Positions 16,239 to 24,470 of a DNA stretch of 25,087 nucleotides are shown here, piece after piece. A program made the translations under genes and the position numbers. The notes beneath the pieces are model-generated. The model searched no databases and had not been told where the DNA came from. It saw only the letters and a list, made by a program, of their open reading frames with translations. Every line of letters starts with the position of its first letter. Positions within the stretch are counted from its first letter, which is position 1. The DNA comes from Desulfobulbaceae bacterium UBA2775 (GTDB taxonomy: Bacteria; Desulfobacterota; Desulfobulbia; Desulfobulbales; Desulfocapsaceae): positions 1 to 25,087 of the forward strand of contig DEIL01000240.1 in NCBI GenBank assembly GCA_002352445.1, in the 5' to 3' direction.

Positions 16239-17334
16239 CCCATTACAGGCAGTTAAAAATGTATTGCACAATGGTAAAGAACAAAATGAAGAGGCTAATC
16301 TCCACAGCTTCAACGTCCGCCGTGAGAAAGAGGAGGCATATGAATCTATAAAGCGGGGAACCTCCATGGTTCCCCTTGACAAAATTGTTGGCAGCGTGGG
16401 CAGATATCATGATTTTGATAAACAGTTCAAGACCGATTCCGTCCGGATGGATGAAAGACTCGCCTCCATCCTGACTGCCATGAAAGCCGGCAAAAACATG
16501 CCGCCTGTTTCACTTTACCAGATTAAAGACGACTATTTTATCCTCGATGGCCATCATCGTTTCCAGGCTGCAAAAAAACTTGGCTATAGTGAAATTCGCT
16601 CCCACATTCTTGAACTGCTGCCATCAAAAAATACTCTTGAAAACAGGCTTTACAGAGAGAAAACCGAGTTCAGGGATAAGGCGAAACTTCCCCATCGCAT
16701 CCACCTGACTGAGCTTGGCCAGTTTCATTTTCTGGTGAAACAGATTAATGACCATAGAAAATTCCTGATAAAAGAGAGTACCACAGGAGTGAGCTATCAA
16801 AAAGCCGCCGGTGACTGGTATGACACAATCTACCAGCCCCTGGCAACTGTCATCAGGGAGAGTAATCTTGTCCGATCTTTTCCAGACAGAACAGTAGATG
16901 ATCTTTATCTCTATATTTCCATACACCAGTGGGAAATGGGGAAAAGGAGAAAGTACGGTATAGGGGTAGATAAACTCATTCCCAGAAACATGGAAGAATT
17001 TAGAGAAAAAATGGCCAAACATTCAAAACAGGAATACCCGGAAATGCGGCGGGAGATGACAGTCTTCATTCTCCTCAATGTCGACGGCAGGCATGAGCAG
17101 CGCATCTTTGACAAGCTCATAGCCCTTGACGAAGTGAAAGAGGTACACTCTGTCCATGGTTCAATCGATCTGATTGTCAAAGTGAAACTGGTCAGGGATC
17201 TGCTCTCCTCCGATGGAGAACTCCTTTCCGAATTTATTCTTACCACCATCAGGAAATGGCCGGGTGTAATATCGACCCAAACCTTGATACCAGGCATTTC
17301 CAAAGTTAAAAAGGACGATCATTGTCTCATCTGA
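16213..17334 (+). CDS. ParB-like N-terminal domain fused to AsnC-like ligand domain
   Basis: 373 residues. Residues 50-135 look like a ParB/Srx N-terminal nuclease-like domain, with VPLDKIVGS, then VRMDERLASILTAMKAGK and the hallmark DGHHRFQAAKKLGY at 112-125. This fold binds or hydrolyses nucleotides (CTP in true ParB, ATP in sulfiredoxin). Residues about 140-280 are mainly helical and unassigned. Residues 282-362 fit an Lrp/AsnC ligand-binding (RAM) domain: hydrophobic strand MTVFILLNV, then VKEVHSVHGSIDLIVKVKL and the closing WPGVISTQTLIP. No DNA-binding helix-turn-helix is evident. The second ATG at 16222 is an equally possible start. The overlap with the phosphoesterase gene suggests joint function. 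True chromosome-partition ParB is unlikely because no parA or parS context is present. Confidence 0.75.
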   Translation: MASMFSKFNPLQAVKNVLHNGKEQNEEANLHSFNVRREKEEAYESIKRGTSMVPLDKIVGSVGRYHDFDKQFKTDSVRMDERLASILTAMKAGKNMPPVSLYQIKDDYFILDGHHRFQAAKKLGYSEIRSHILELLPSKNTLENRLYREKTEFRDKAKLPHRIHLTELGQFHFLVKQINDHRKFLIKESTTGVSYQKAAGDWYDTIYQPLATVIRESNLVRSFPDRTVDDLYLYISIHQWEMGKRRKYGIGVDKLIPRNMEEFREKMAKHSKQEYPEMRREMTVFILLNVDGRHEQRIFDKLIALDEVKEVHSVHGSIDLIVKVKLVRDLLSSDGELLSEFILTTIRKWPGVISTQTLIPGISKVKKDDHCLI

Positions 17335-17465
17335 CAGGGATGGCAGCTCTTTTTCAAAGTAGCCTGGAAGAGAGAAAAGCTTTGGCACCATTACGCACTT
17401 ATGATACTGTTATTTCAACACGGTTAAGCAATCTCATTTAAGAACAAAAATAAGCCCCTGATACA

Positions 17466-17987
17466 ATGACACAGATTTTACTTATTGGAGATTCACTCGT
17501 CGCAGATAACGACTGGCAGCCACGCATGAGACCACACAAGGTTCAAAATTTCGGGGTTCCCGGAGCGACGGCCAACGATGTTCTGAACATGCTTCCACAT
17601 ATTAAAGAACGGACAGAGGTAATTGATGTTGTCATGGTGATGGTTGGCACAAATGACCTGCTCTCCGATAACTACCAGTTTATCCAGACTTTGAAAAAAA
17701 TCGTCATTCAACTGCGAAAAGATTACCCCATAGCTGAAATACTGGTGAACAACCTTTTTCCCATGCACCTTCCCCACCTTCCCCATAACGCTATCACCAG
17801 CTTCAATACTCACATTGAAGCAATAACAATGCAGACCGGATGCTGTTATCTCGACACCCATATCAAATTTCTCAACAGTGAGGCTGCAATGTTTCAAAAC
17901 GATGGAGTCCATATCACTGATGCCGCTTATGAAATATGGGCCCGCAACCTGCTTGAGCATATTGCTTTTCTAATCGAAGATGACTAA
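17466..17987 (+). CDS. SGNH/GDSL hydrolase
   Basis: 173 residues, a single SGNH-fold esterase or lipase domain. Block I is LIGDSLVADN with nucleophile S10. Block II is NFGVPGATA with the oxyanion glycine near 30, block III is GTND at 61-64, and block V is NDGVH at 145-149 with catalytic D146 and H149. All four catalytic or oxyanion positions are present, so it should be active. There is no signal peptide, which points to a cytoplasmic enzyme. Substrates of this family range from lysophospholipids to acyl-CoA and acetylated sugars, and nothing here narrows it. No strong ribosome site is visible. It lies 131 nt after the ParB-like gene. Confidence 0.93.
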   Translation: MTQILLIGDSLVADNDWQPRMRPHKVQNFGVPGATANDVLNMLPHIKERTEVIDVVMVMVGTNDLLSDNYQFIQTLKKIVIQLRKDYPIAEILVNNLFPMHLPHLPHNAITSFNTHIEAITMQTGCCYLDTHIKFLNSEAAMFQNDGVHITDAAYEIWARNLLEHIAFLIEDD

Positions 17988-18043
17988 CGTGGTGAAGCGC
18001 TAATATCTGTTGTTTCCCTTTCCTATAACATGGAGTTTATACA

Positions 18044-18838
18044 ATGCAGCAAAGTCAGCTACATACCCTGGTAATTTCATTTTTTCTTCTATTTTCTGTT
18101 TACACCACTTTTGGTTCAGCTGATGCCGAGGCATTTGCAAAAAACACACAAGGTACAACCGGAACCGTCATTGAAACCATGAATTCTTCCGGATACACCT
18201 ATATGTTGATAGACTCCGGTGCAGAAAAAACCTGGGTGGCAATCCCGGAAACCAAAATAGAAAAAGGGGCAGAGGTTACCTATATTTCCGGAATGGTCAT
18301 GAAGAACTTTGACAGTAAGACCCTTAACCGCACATTTGAATCTATTATCTTCTCTCCAGGCCTTATGGGAGAAAAAGACGTACCACCCCATGGTGCAGCA
18401 ACAGATGATTCTTTTGCATCAGCTGTCAAGACAGAACAGAAAAAAGCTGATGTTTCTGCTCCGGCCATGGAGGCATCCGGGGGAAGCTCCGGTGCAATAG
18501 CCCCGTACCAGGAAATCACTGTTGCCAAGGCAGAGGCTGTAAACGGTTACAGTGTTGACGAGATTTTTTCTAAGGCCAAAGAACTTAACGGCCAGAAAGT
18601 CACTTTACGGGGAGTTGTAACGAAAGTCAGTGCCAATATCATGGGCAGAAACTGGATTCACCTGCAGGATGGTACTGGCAACCCGATGCAGAACAGCCAT
18701 GATATAGTAGCAACCAGTTCCGAACACCCGGAAGTAAACGCTGAAATCACCATTGAAGGGATTGTGGCAGCAGAAAAAGATTTCGGCGCAGGATATAAAT
18801 ATGCCGTAATAATAGAAGAAGCTATGGTTATAAAGTGA
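18044..18838 (+). CDS. Exported two-domain OB-fold-like protein (NrfJ-like)
   Basis: 264 residues. A hydrophobic signal peptide occupies about 1-30 (LVISFFLLFSVYTTFGSADA). Residues 37-103 (GTVIETMNSSGYTYMLIDSG, WVAIPE, MKNFDSKTLNRTFESIIF) resemble the short NrfJ-like periplasmic beta-barrel domain I recall from anaerobes. An Ala/Ser/Pro linker covers about 110-155. Residues 168-263 (YSVDEIFSKAKELNGQKVTL, NWIHLQDGTG, then ITIEGIVAAEKDFGAGYKYA) read as a second, related OB-fold nucleic-acid-binding-like domain. GGAG lies 8 nt before the ATG. The stop overlaps the next start in GTGA. Function is unknown; a periplasmic binding role is inferred. Confidence 0.75.
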   Translation: MQQSQLHTLVISFFLLFSVYTTFGSADAEAFAKNTQGTTGTVIETMNSSGYTYMLIDSGAEKTWVAIPETKIEKGAEVTYISGMVMKNFDSKTLNRTFESIIFSPGLMGEKDVPPHGAATDDSFASAVKTEQKKADVSAPAMEASGGSSGAIAPYQEITVAKAEAVNGYSVDEIFSKAKELNGQKVTLRGVVTKVSANIMGRNWIHLQDGTGNPMQNSHDIVATSSEHPEVNAEITIEGIVAAEKDFGAGYKYAVIIEEAMVIK

Positions 18839-19413
18839 AAATACCCGTAGACAAGATAGGTTTTGACCTGGACGGCGTCATTGCGGATACTGCAACGACC
18901 TTCCTCCATATAGCCTGTACAAAATATAATTACTGCTCCTTCTCCCATGAGGATATCACCAACTTCGAACTGGAGGACTGTATACCCATCCCCCAGGATC
19001 TGGTGGACAAGATTTTTACTGAAATCCTCGTGGACTCCCTGGGTACAGGACTCAAACCAATGGAGGGGGCGGTAGAAACACTCACCTCGATGGCCGTAGA
19101 ATCGACCATTACTGTTATTACAGCACGTCCGCTTCGTCGTCCTGTACTCGACTGGATTGATGTCTTTTTCCCTGCCGAAACGAGAGATGCGATCAAGGTG
19201 GTTGCCACCGGAGATCATAGCGACAAGGTGCGGTATATCCATGAGCACGGTTTGAAATATTTTGTCGATGACCGGGCTGAGACATGCATGCAGCTGGCCG
19301 GAGAAGATATTATCCCTTTTGTTTTCAGCCAGCCCTGGAACCGGAATCGTCACAACCTGCAAAGCGTTGATAATTGGAATGATCTTCGGCAACTGATCGC
19401 CACTTCACCCTGA
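18835..19413 (+). CDS. HAD-family phosphatase, 5'-deoxynucleotidase-like
   Basis: 192 residues starting at GTG 18835, which overlaps the preceding stop in a GTGA arrangement. The catalytic motif I is FDLDGVIAD with D11 and D13. Motif II is ITARP near 95-99, the motif III lysine is K131, and the motif IV acids are DD at 145-146. Length and the ITARP and VDDR signatures resemble the compact 5'(3')-deoxyribonucleotidase-like HAD group (removal of phosphate from nucleoside monophosphates), but substrate is not certain. It is followed 6 nt later by a Nudix hydrolase gene, so nucleotide clean-up would be a consistent theme. Confidence 0.85.
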   Translation: MKIPVDKIGFDLDGVIADTATTFLHIACTKYNYCSFSHEDITNFELEDCIPIPQDLVDKIFTEILVDSLGTGLKPMEGAVETLTSMAVESTITVITARPLRRPVLDWIDVFFPAETRDAIKVVATGDHSDKVRYIHEHGLKYFVDDRAETCMQLAGEDIIPFVFSQPWNRNRHNLQSVDNWNDLRQLIATSP

Positions 19414-19419
19414 AAACCC

Positions 19420-19857
19420 ATGGAATGTCCACATTGCAAAGGTAAAATCCAGGTTTACAAAAATCCGGTACCTACAGTTGATATCATCATTGAAATCGGG
19501 GATGAGATTGTCCTGATTGAGCGAAAGAATCCACCCTCCGGCTGGGCACTACCCGGCGGCTTTGTCGATTATGGCGAATCCTTTGAAACTGCGGCACTGA
19601 GAGAAGCTGAAGAGGAAACTGGCCTGAAGGTCACCCACCTGCTTCAATTTCGAACCTATTCCGACCCATCCCGGGACAAGAGACACCATACAGCCTCGAC
19701 GGTATTTACAGGTAAGGCTGAAGGACAACCGGTTGCCGGGGATGATGCCAGCCAGGCAAAGCTCTTTACTCAACAGAATCTGCCGGAGCTGGCCTTTGAT
19801 CATGCACAGATTCTCTCTGACTATTTTGAGGCTAACCCGAATAAATCGGAATTTTAA
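19420..19857 (+). CDS. Nudix hydrolase
   Basis: 145 residues. The full Nudix box is present at 47-69: G47, then E53, then REAEEETGL with the metal-binding glutamates. LPGGFVDYGESFETAALREA is the classical ADP-ribose pyrophosphatase-like form. C3 and C6 (CPHCKGK) are half of a zinc ribbon, as in some Nudix proteins with an N-terminal knuckle; the second cysteine pair is missing. It hydrolyses a nucleoside diphosphate linked to another group; ADP-ribose or a related compound is a guess. No ribosome site of its own is visible, so translation probably depends on coupling to the HAD gene 6 nt upstream. A weak terminator follows at 19970. Confidence 0.95.
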   Translation: MECPHCKGKIQVYKNPVPTVDIIIEIGDEIVLIERKNPPSGWALPGGFVDYGESFETAALREAEEETGLKVTHLLQFRTYSDPSRDKRHHTASTVFTGKAEGQPVAGDDASQAKLFTQQNLPELAFDHAQILSDYFEANPNKSEF

Positions 19858-19969
19858 ACGACCTTCCTCGATTCGAAGTCGGAGTTTATGCCCTGGTTTT
19901 CAAGGGTGCTTATCTCTTGTTTTTATTGGAGAAGTTCTGGAGTAAGGCACTAACCCCGATGAACGGGAT

Positions 19970-19990
19970 AAGTACCTTGAAGGTGCTTTT
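19970..19990 (+). terminator. Weak terminator after the Nudix gene
   Basis: Seven-base stem AAGTACC / GGTGCTT with a 5-nt loop and a short T run, 113 nt beyond the Nudix stop. I see nothing else in 19858-20127. Confidence 0.35.
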
Positions 19991-20127
19991 AACATTCTGA
20001 TATCAAAAAAGAATATTTATATTCTGTTATAAAAAACAAGTAATTCGGGAGTAAGTAATATCTAAAAAACAATATTAATTAACCAGAAACTCAAAAGACC
20101 CATACCTATGGAGCCATAAAGTGTGAG

Positions 20128-20223
20128 TCAGGGGATACAGTCACGACCATATTTTTTGGCGATAAAACCAAAAGTTGCAAGGCCGACAAGCCCTGACGCT
20201 ATTATTATAACCAGATCTTTCAT
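20128..20223 (-). CDS. 31-residue membrane peptide behind typA
   Basis: Encodes MKDLVIIIASGLVGLATFGF, then IAKKYGRDCIP and a stop. The layout is a lysine-aspartate start, one hydrophobic segment of about 18 residues with three glycines, and a basic tail, as in small single-pass inner-membrane proteins. It starts 7 nt behind the typA stop on the same strand, with CGGGGAT overlapping the end of typA as a possible ribosome site, so it is probably translationally coupled. Too short for standard gene callers. I do not recognise it. Confidence 0.5.
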   Translation of the reverse strand: MKDLVIIIASGLVGLATFGFIAKKYGRDCIP

Positions 20224-20230
20224 TTTTTCA

Positions 20231-22033
20231 TTATCCCCGAATCCGAAGCCCTGGTTTTTTCCGCAGACGAATAGACTGCGGCGTTACTTCAACCAGTTCA
20301 TCATCATTTATGTAGGCGATACAATCTTCAAGAGTCATGGCAACCGGAGGAGTCAAAATGACAGCCTCGTCAGATCCGGAAGCCCGCATATTAGTCAACT
20401 TTTTTCCTTTCGCCGGATTAACGACCAGATCTGCAGGCCGTGAATGCTCACCGACAATCTGCCCCTGGTAAAGCGGCGCCCCCGGCTTAACAAACATTTT
20501 ACCGCGATCCTGAAGATTAAATAATGCATAAGCAACTGCAGTGCAAGGCTCCTTGACGACAAGTACTCCATTTACCCGGTTGATAATCTCCCCCGCATAT
20601 GGCCCATACTCCGAAAATACGTATGACATCATTCCCATACCACGAGTATCCGTCATAAACTCGGAGCGGTACCCGAGAAGGCCACGGGTTGGAATATTGA
20701 AAACCATCCGAACCATGCCGGTTTCGGTTCCCATCTCCTCAAGTTGTCCCTTCAACTTGCCAAGTTTTTCTATGACAGGTCCCTGGAACTGCTCATCAAC
20801 ATCCACTGTCAGCTTTTCATAGGGTTCAAGAGTCTGGCCGTTTTCCTCTTTGAGGATGACCTGGGGTCTGGTCACCTGGAGTTCATATCCCTCTCTTCGC
20901 ATCTTTTCGATTAAAATCGAAAGATGAAGCTCTCCACGTCCTGAAACCTTAAAGCCAACCGCATCTTTTAACGGGTCATACTGCAGAGCCACATCTGCGA
21001 GAATTTCCCGTTGCAATCTGTCACCAATATGGCGGGAGGTAACATACTTCCCCTCCTTGCCCGCAAAGGGTGAATCATTAGGAATAAAATTCATAGAGAT
21101 AGTTGGTGGATCAATATTAATCAGAGGCAAAGGTCTTGGATTTTCCTGATCGGTGAAAGTCACTCCCACCATCACATCTTCCATACCGGCAATGGCAACT
21201 ATCTGTCCCACTCCGGCGGACTCAACAGCTAACTTGCCATCAGATTCAAAACGAAAAATTTTTGTTATCCGCACAGGTTTTATTGAGCCGTCACGCCTGG
21301 CAACCACAATTGGCTGGTTAATCTTCATGGTGCCGTTAACTACCTTGCCAATTCCAAGTCTCCCTAAATAGGGTGAATAGTCAATGGTACCAACCTGCAT
21401 CTGCAACGGTTCATCAGGGGAGCCGCTGGGGGCCGGTGTATGGTCTACAATCATCTGTGAGACGTGGTGCATACTGCCGCCATCTTCAACCTTATCACCA
21501 GGGTCTAAAAGAGAAAACCCCTCTTTGGCAGAGGTATAGACCACTGGAAAATCAAGGATATCATCAGGAGCGTTGAGTTTCACAAAAAGATCAAAAACCT
21601 GGTCTACAACCCACTCACATCGGGCGGCCGGCTTGTCAATTTTATTGATGACAACTATGACCGGAAGGTTATTCTCGAGGGCCTTTTTGAGAACGAAATA
21701 CGTTTGCGGCATCGGTCCTTCCTGGGCATCCACCAGTAACACTGCCCCATCCGCCATACGCAGCACCCGCTCGACCTGTCCACCGAAGTCGGCATGGCCC
21801 GGAGTATCAATGATATTGATCAAATAATCCTGATACTGGTAGGAACCGTTTTTCGCAGTTATGGTTATACCGCGTTCACGCTCTAAATCCATGGAGTCCA
21901 TCAGCCGCTCGGAGACCTCCTGGTTATCACGAAACATACCTGAATGTTTAAAAAGCTGGTCGACCAGTGTAGTTTTACCATGATCAACATGGGCAATAAT
22001 TGCCACGTTACGAATTTTACTCTGTTCCATCAT
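20231..22033 (-). CDS. typA: Ribosome-associated GTPase TypA/BipA
   Basis: Translational GTPase that binds the ribosome and helps 50S assembly and stress adaptation, cytoplasmic, 600 residues (family length about 600-615). The G1 motif AHVDHGKTTL lies at 14-23. RERGITITAKN, DTPGHADFGGQVERVL and NKIDKPAAR are the G2 to G4 motifs. The TypA-specific C-terminal region, including TRGLLGYRSEFMTDTRGMGM, is intact. Two ATGs stand in tandem: AGGA is 5 nt from the first and 8 nt from the second (22030), so either could be used. A good promoter lies 120-150 nt upstream. Confidence 0.98.
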   Translation of the reverse strand: MMEQSKIRNVAIIAHVDHGKTTLVDQLFKHSGMFRDNQEVSERLMDSMDLERERGITITAKNGSYQYQDYLINIIDTPGHADFGGQVERVLRMADGAVLLVDAQEGPMPQTYFVLKKALENNLPVIVVINKIDKPAARCEWVVDQVFDLFVKLNAPDDILDFPVVYTSAKEGFSLLDPGDKVEDGGSMHHVSQMIVDHTPAPSGSPDEPLQMQVGTIDYSPYLGRLGIGKVVNGTMKINQPIVVARRDGSIKPVRITKIFRFESDGKLAVESAGVGQIVAIAGMEDVMVGVTFTDQENPRPLPLINIDPPTISMNFIPNDSPFAGKEGKYVTSRHIGDRLQREILADVALQYDPLKDAVGFKVSGRGELHLSILIEKMRREGYELQVTRPQVILKEENGQTLEPYEKLTVDVDEQFQGPVIEKLGKLKGQLEEMGTETGMVRMVFNIPTRGLLGYRSEFMTDTRGMGMMSYVFSEYGPYAGEIINRVNGVLVVKEPCTAVAYALFNLQDRGKMFVKPGAPLYQGQIVGEHSRPADLVVNPAKGKKLTNMRASGSDEAVILTPPVAMTLEDCIAYINDDELVEVTPQSIRLRKKPGLRIRG

Positions 22034-22152
22034 TTATCCTTTAAAAACCCAACGTTGTTTGGGACATATCTAGTATTATTCTACGGCCGATTCGGTAAAA
22101 AAGGCGGGATAACTGCAAAAATCAGCATGCAAACTTCACAGCATAACACACA

Positions 22153-22180
22153 ATTATATATCGCACAAGAAAACTCGCAA
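22153..22180 (-). promoter_or_regulatory. Promoter of typA
   Basis: Minus-strand TTGCGA (plus 22175-22180) and a perfect TATAAT (plus 22153-22158), 16 nt apart, about 120 nt before the typA start. Confidence 0.55.
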
Positions 22181-22213
22181 CACTTCAACGAACCAGGACT
22201 ACGATAACCAACT

Positions 22214-23566
22214 TTACAGTCCTGACAAGATCAGACCACGACTGTTGGCTGAGCGCAGAAGAGCAGGAATATTTTCATCGATATAGTCAAAAACACGTGC
22301 CCGTTTATTTTCTGCCGGACGCATTACCCGGCCAATCACCTGCAAAAGCCTGCCCTCAAAGGAAATAGGAGTGGTAAGAAATAGAGTTGAGAGACCGGAA
22401 CAGTCAAAACCTTCACCGATAAGCTGCAACGTCGCTACAAGTACCTGAACTTCTCCTTTTTGCACTGCATCGACTATTGCACTCCTGTTCTCCGGTTGTA
22501 TTTGTCCTGTAAGGAGTTCCGCCACAATCCCCCTGCCTTTCAACTTTTCAACAAAAAAGCTGCAATGGCTGACCCTGTCTGACACCACCAGGCAGGTACC
22601 GCCCTCAGGCTCCGCCGCAACCCTGCAAATATCCTCAAGGATCTGCATATTCCGTCCTTCGTGGGCTGTAAGTGCCTTTATAAGTGGCTGGTAGTCGCCA
22701 CGATATCGATAGGTAAATGCAGTGGAATTACGAATGATTTCCGGTTTTAGTATTGCCCCGATTGCTTTCAGTTCATCGGAATCAACCCGGTGAATCCTGT
22801 CTCCCATAAAAAAATAAATAAGCTTCGTCAATTCGTTATCATTGCGAAATGCGGTAGCAGAAAGCCCCAAAAGATATCGACAGTCAAATTTTGAAACAAC
22901 ATCTGTGAAAAGTGTCGCCGGAACCCTGTGGCACTCATCAACCACAAGATGGCCAAAATTGGGCACCAGATCGTCCACCCGTTTTCTGGCACTGTTAACG
23001 ATACCGATGGTAAGGGGTTGTACGGAGAAATTTCCGTCTCCAATCAATCCCACCTCACATGCAAGAAACTGCTCTGCCCGCTCCTTCCACTGGTACAGCA
23101 GTTCTTTGGTATGCACAACCACAAGTGCGGGTTGTTTTCTTGCTGCAATGAGAGCAAGCCCCATAACTGTTTTACCGCTTCCGGTTCCCGACTCAATGAC
23201 TCCGAAAGATTTATTCCTCGCCTCATCTACTGCAAGTTGCTGATAAGGACGTAATTTTCCGGTAAAAAACTGCTCAACTTCAGGCAACGCCCTCCGGTTG
23301 TCAATAATTTCCGGATCTCTTCCCGCATATTCACGGCACATGATAACTGCCTGGTTGGCAAAACCTCTTGGAAACCGTAATCCCTGCACCGCCGGTTCAT
23401 AATATTTCAACCAGGGCTTGAGCTTTTTGCCAATCCATCGACCATACTTTTTTGCTGCCGCATACTGTGGGTTTTCGATGGTCAATCGTGCTTTAAGTGC
23501 TTTTTCAAATTCGAAACTGATCCCCGACAAAAGACAGTCGCTACTCACAGTAAGTGTTGGTTTCAT
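22214..23566 (-). CDS. Stand-alone XPB-like superfamily 2 helicase
   Basis: 450 residues from the ATG at 23566, which has GAGG 8 nt upstream; the longer ATG at 23599 has none. Walker A GSGKT is near 129-133, DECH near 210-213 and SAT near 236-238. The C-terminal RecA lobe has TLQLIGEGFDCSGLSTLFLT and the arginine motif QVIGRVMRP. The N-terminal 115 residues carry NPQYAAAKKY and LRFPRGFANQ, which line up with NPEFYKAQAM and IALPRGCLDD of the TOTE protein at 3166-4577. The ends also match (FDYIDENIPAL versus YDYVDDNIPML). It is therefore like the TOTE helicase half without the primase. A DNA repair or restriction-like role is likely but unproven. Confidence 0.88.
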   Translation of the reverse strand: MKPTLTVSSDCLLSGISFEFEKALKARLTIENPQYAAAKKYGRWIGKKLKPWLKYYEPAVQGLRFPRGFANQAVIMCREYAGRDPEIIDNRRALPEVEQFFTGKLRPYQQLAVDEARNKSFGVIESGTGSGKTVMGLALIAARKQPALVVVHTKELLYQWKERAEQFLACEVGLIGDGNFSVQPLTIGIVNSARKRVDDLVPNFGHLVVDECHRVPATLFTDVVSKFDCRYLLGLSATAFRNDNELTKLIYFFMGDRIHRVDSDELKAIGAILKPEIIRNSTAFTYRYRGDYQPLIKALTAHEGRNMQILEDICRVAAEPEGGTCLVVSDRVSHCSFFVEKLKGRGIVAELLTGQIQPENRSAIVDAVQKGEVQVLVATLQLIGEGFDCSGLSTLFLTTPISFEGRLLQVIGRVMRPAENKRARVFDYIDENIPALLRSANSRGLILSGL

Positions 23567-23692
23567 TGCAGTTCCCTCGGTTTTACCCGGATTTCTCATG
23601 AACGTTTTATGGCTTGCACTTTATTGCCGCAGTCGTTATTACTAGTCCGATTTCAAACTAGTGTTGTGTCAACTATGTAATGTCACATTCGT

Positions 23693-23769
23693 GTCATTCC
23701 AGCGCAGGCGGGAATCCAGTCGTCTTTACCCGTAGTACTGTACTGGATTCCCGCCTGCGCTGGAATGAC
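23693..23769. repeat. Perfect 28-bp inverted repeat (REP/MITE-like)
   Basis: Arms 23693-23720 and 23742-23769 are exact reverse complements around a 21-nt loop. The arm starts GTCATTCCAGCGCAGGCGGG. Sequences of this kind (CATTCC, then GCAGGCGGGAATCC) are dispersed repeats in many bacterial genomes. It can also act as a transcription terminator-like hairpin between the helicase and the next gene. Confidence 0.85.
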
Positions 23770-23815
23770 GGCTGATTAAACGTTATTACAACGCATCAAT
23801 TAAGGACATAGATTT

Positions 23816-24436
23816 ATGAGCAGAAAATTTTTCACTCTTTTCCTCACATTTGCCTTACTCTTTGTTTTTCTAAGGCCGGTCATAGCAGATGACAATATTA
23901 CCCTTAATCTGCCGGAAAAAGTTATTGCCCAGGCAATCACCGCCATGCTCCCATTCAAGATTGATGCCCACTCGAAGAGCATTCAGGGCGATATAACAAT
24001 AGTGAACATCAGTCAGCTGGCAATCACAGACCAGCACCTTGCCTGCCAACTCCACCTCGCCGGAAACAACCTCGCATTCCTTACAGAAATTGCAGGTCAT
24101 GAGATCAAGTTAAAAGTAGGGTCAGTAGAGATTGATTTCAAAGCGAGTGCTGCTGTGGGATTTGATGTCGCAAAACAAACTCTTTACGTAAAACCTGTGG
24201 TAAATGATGTAACTGCAACAGGAGACGATAATAATGGAGAGATAGGTCAAGCCCTTATCGCGCTGCTAAACGGCAGAGAATTTCCAGTATCCATGCAGGA
24301 ACTTGACCCGCTGATTGCAAATGCTGGTGGAAAAACAGTTACAATTAAAACAAAAATAGTGAACATTCAGGCAAAACAGGATCTCCTTCAACTCAAACTG
24401 GCTCCATCAGTTACATCCAGAACACAGAAAAAATAG
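23816..24436 (+). CDS. Exported protein of unknown function
   Basis: 206 residues. A clear signal peptide (MSRKFFTLFLTFALLFVFLR, cleavage expected after PVIA near residue 24) sends it to the periplasm. The mature protein alternates hydrophobic and polar residues, as in beta-strands. Examples are IQGDITIVNISQLAITDQHL and VEIDFKASAAVGFDVAKQTL; a helical NGREFPVSMQEL follows. The pattern is weakly reminiscent of YceB/DUF1439-like lipid-binding proteins, but there is no lipobox cysteine and I would not name it. AAGGA is 9 nt before the ATG. It follows the 28-bp repeat and stands convergent to the DUF2058 gene. Confidence 0.75.
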   Translation: MSRKFFTLFLTFALLFVFLRPVIADDNITLNLPEKVIAQAITAMLPFKIDAHSKSIQGDITIVNISQLAITDQHLACQLHLAGNNLAFLTEIAGHEIKLKVGSVEIDFKASAAVGFDVAKQTLYVKPVVNDVTATGDDNNGEIGQALIALLNGREFPVSMQELDPLIANAGGKTVTIKTKIVNIQAKQDLLQLKLAPSVTSRTQKK

Positions 24437-24470
24437 TAAATATCCCGGATAACATTGTCGACACATTGCG

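Noticed and set aside
18658..19392. 244-residue minus-strand frame
   Set aside because: Shadow of the OB-like and HAD genes, whose catalytic motifs and coupling are clear on the plus strand.
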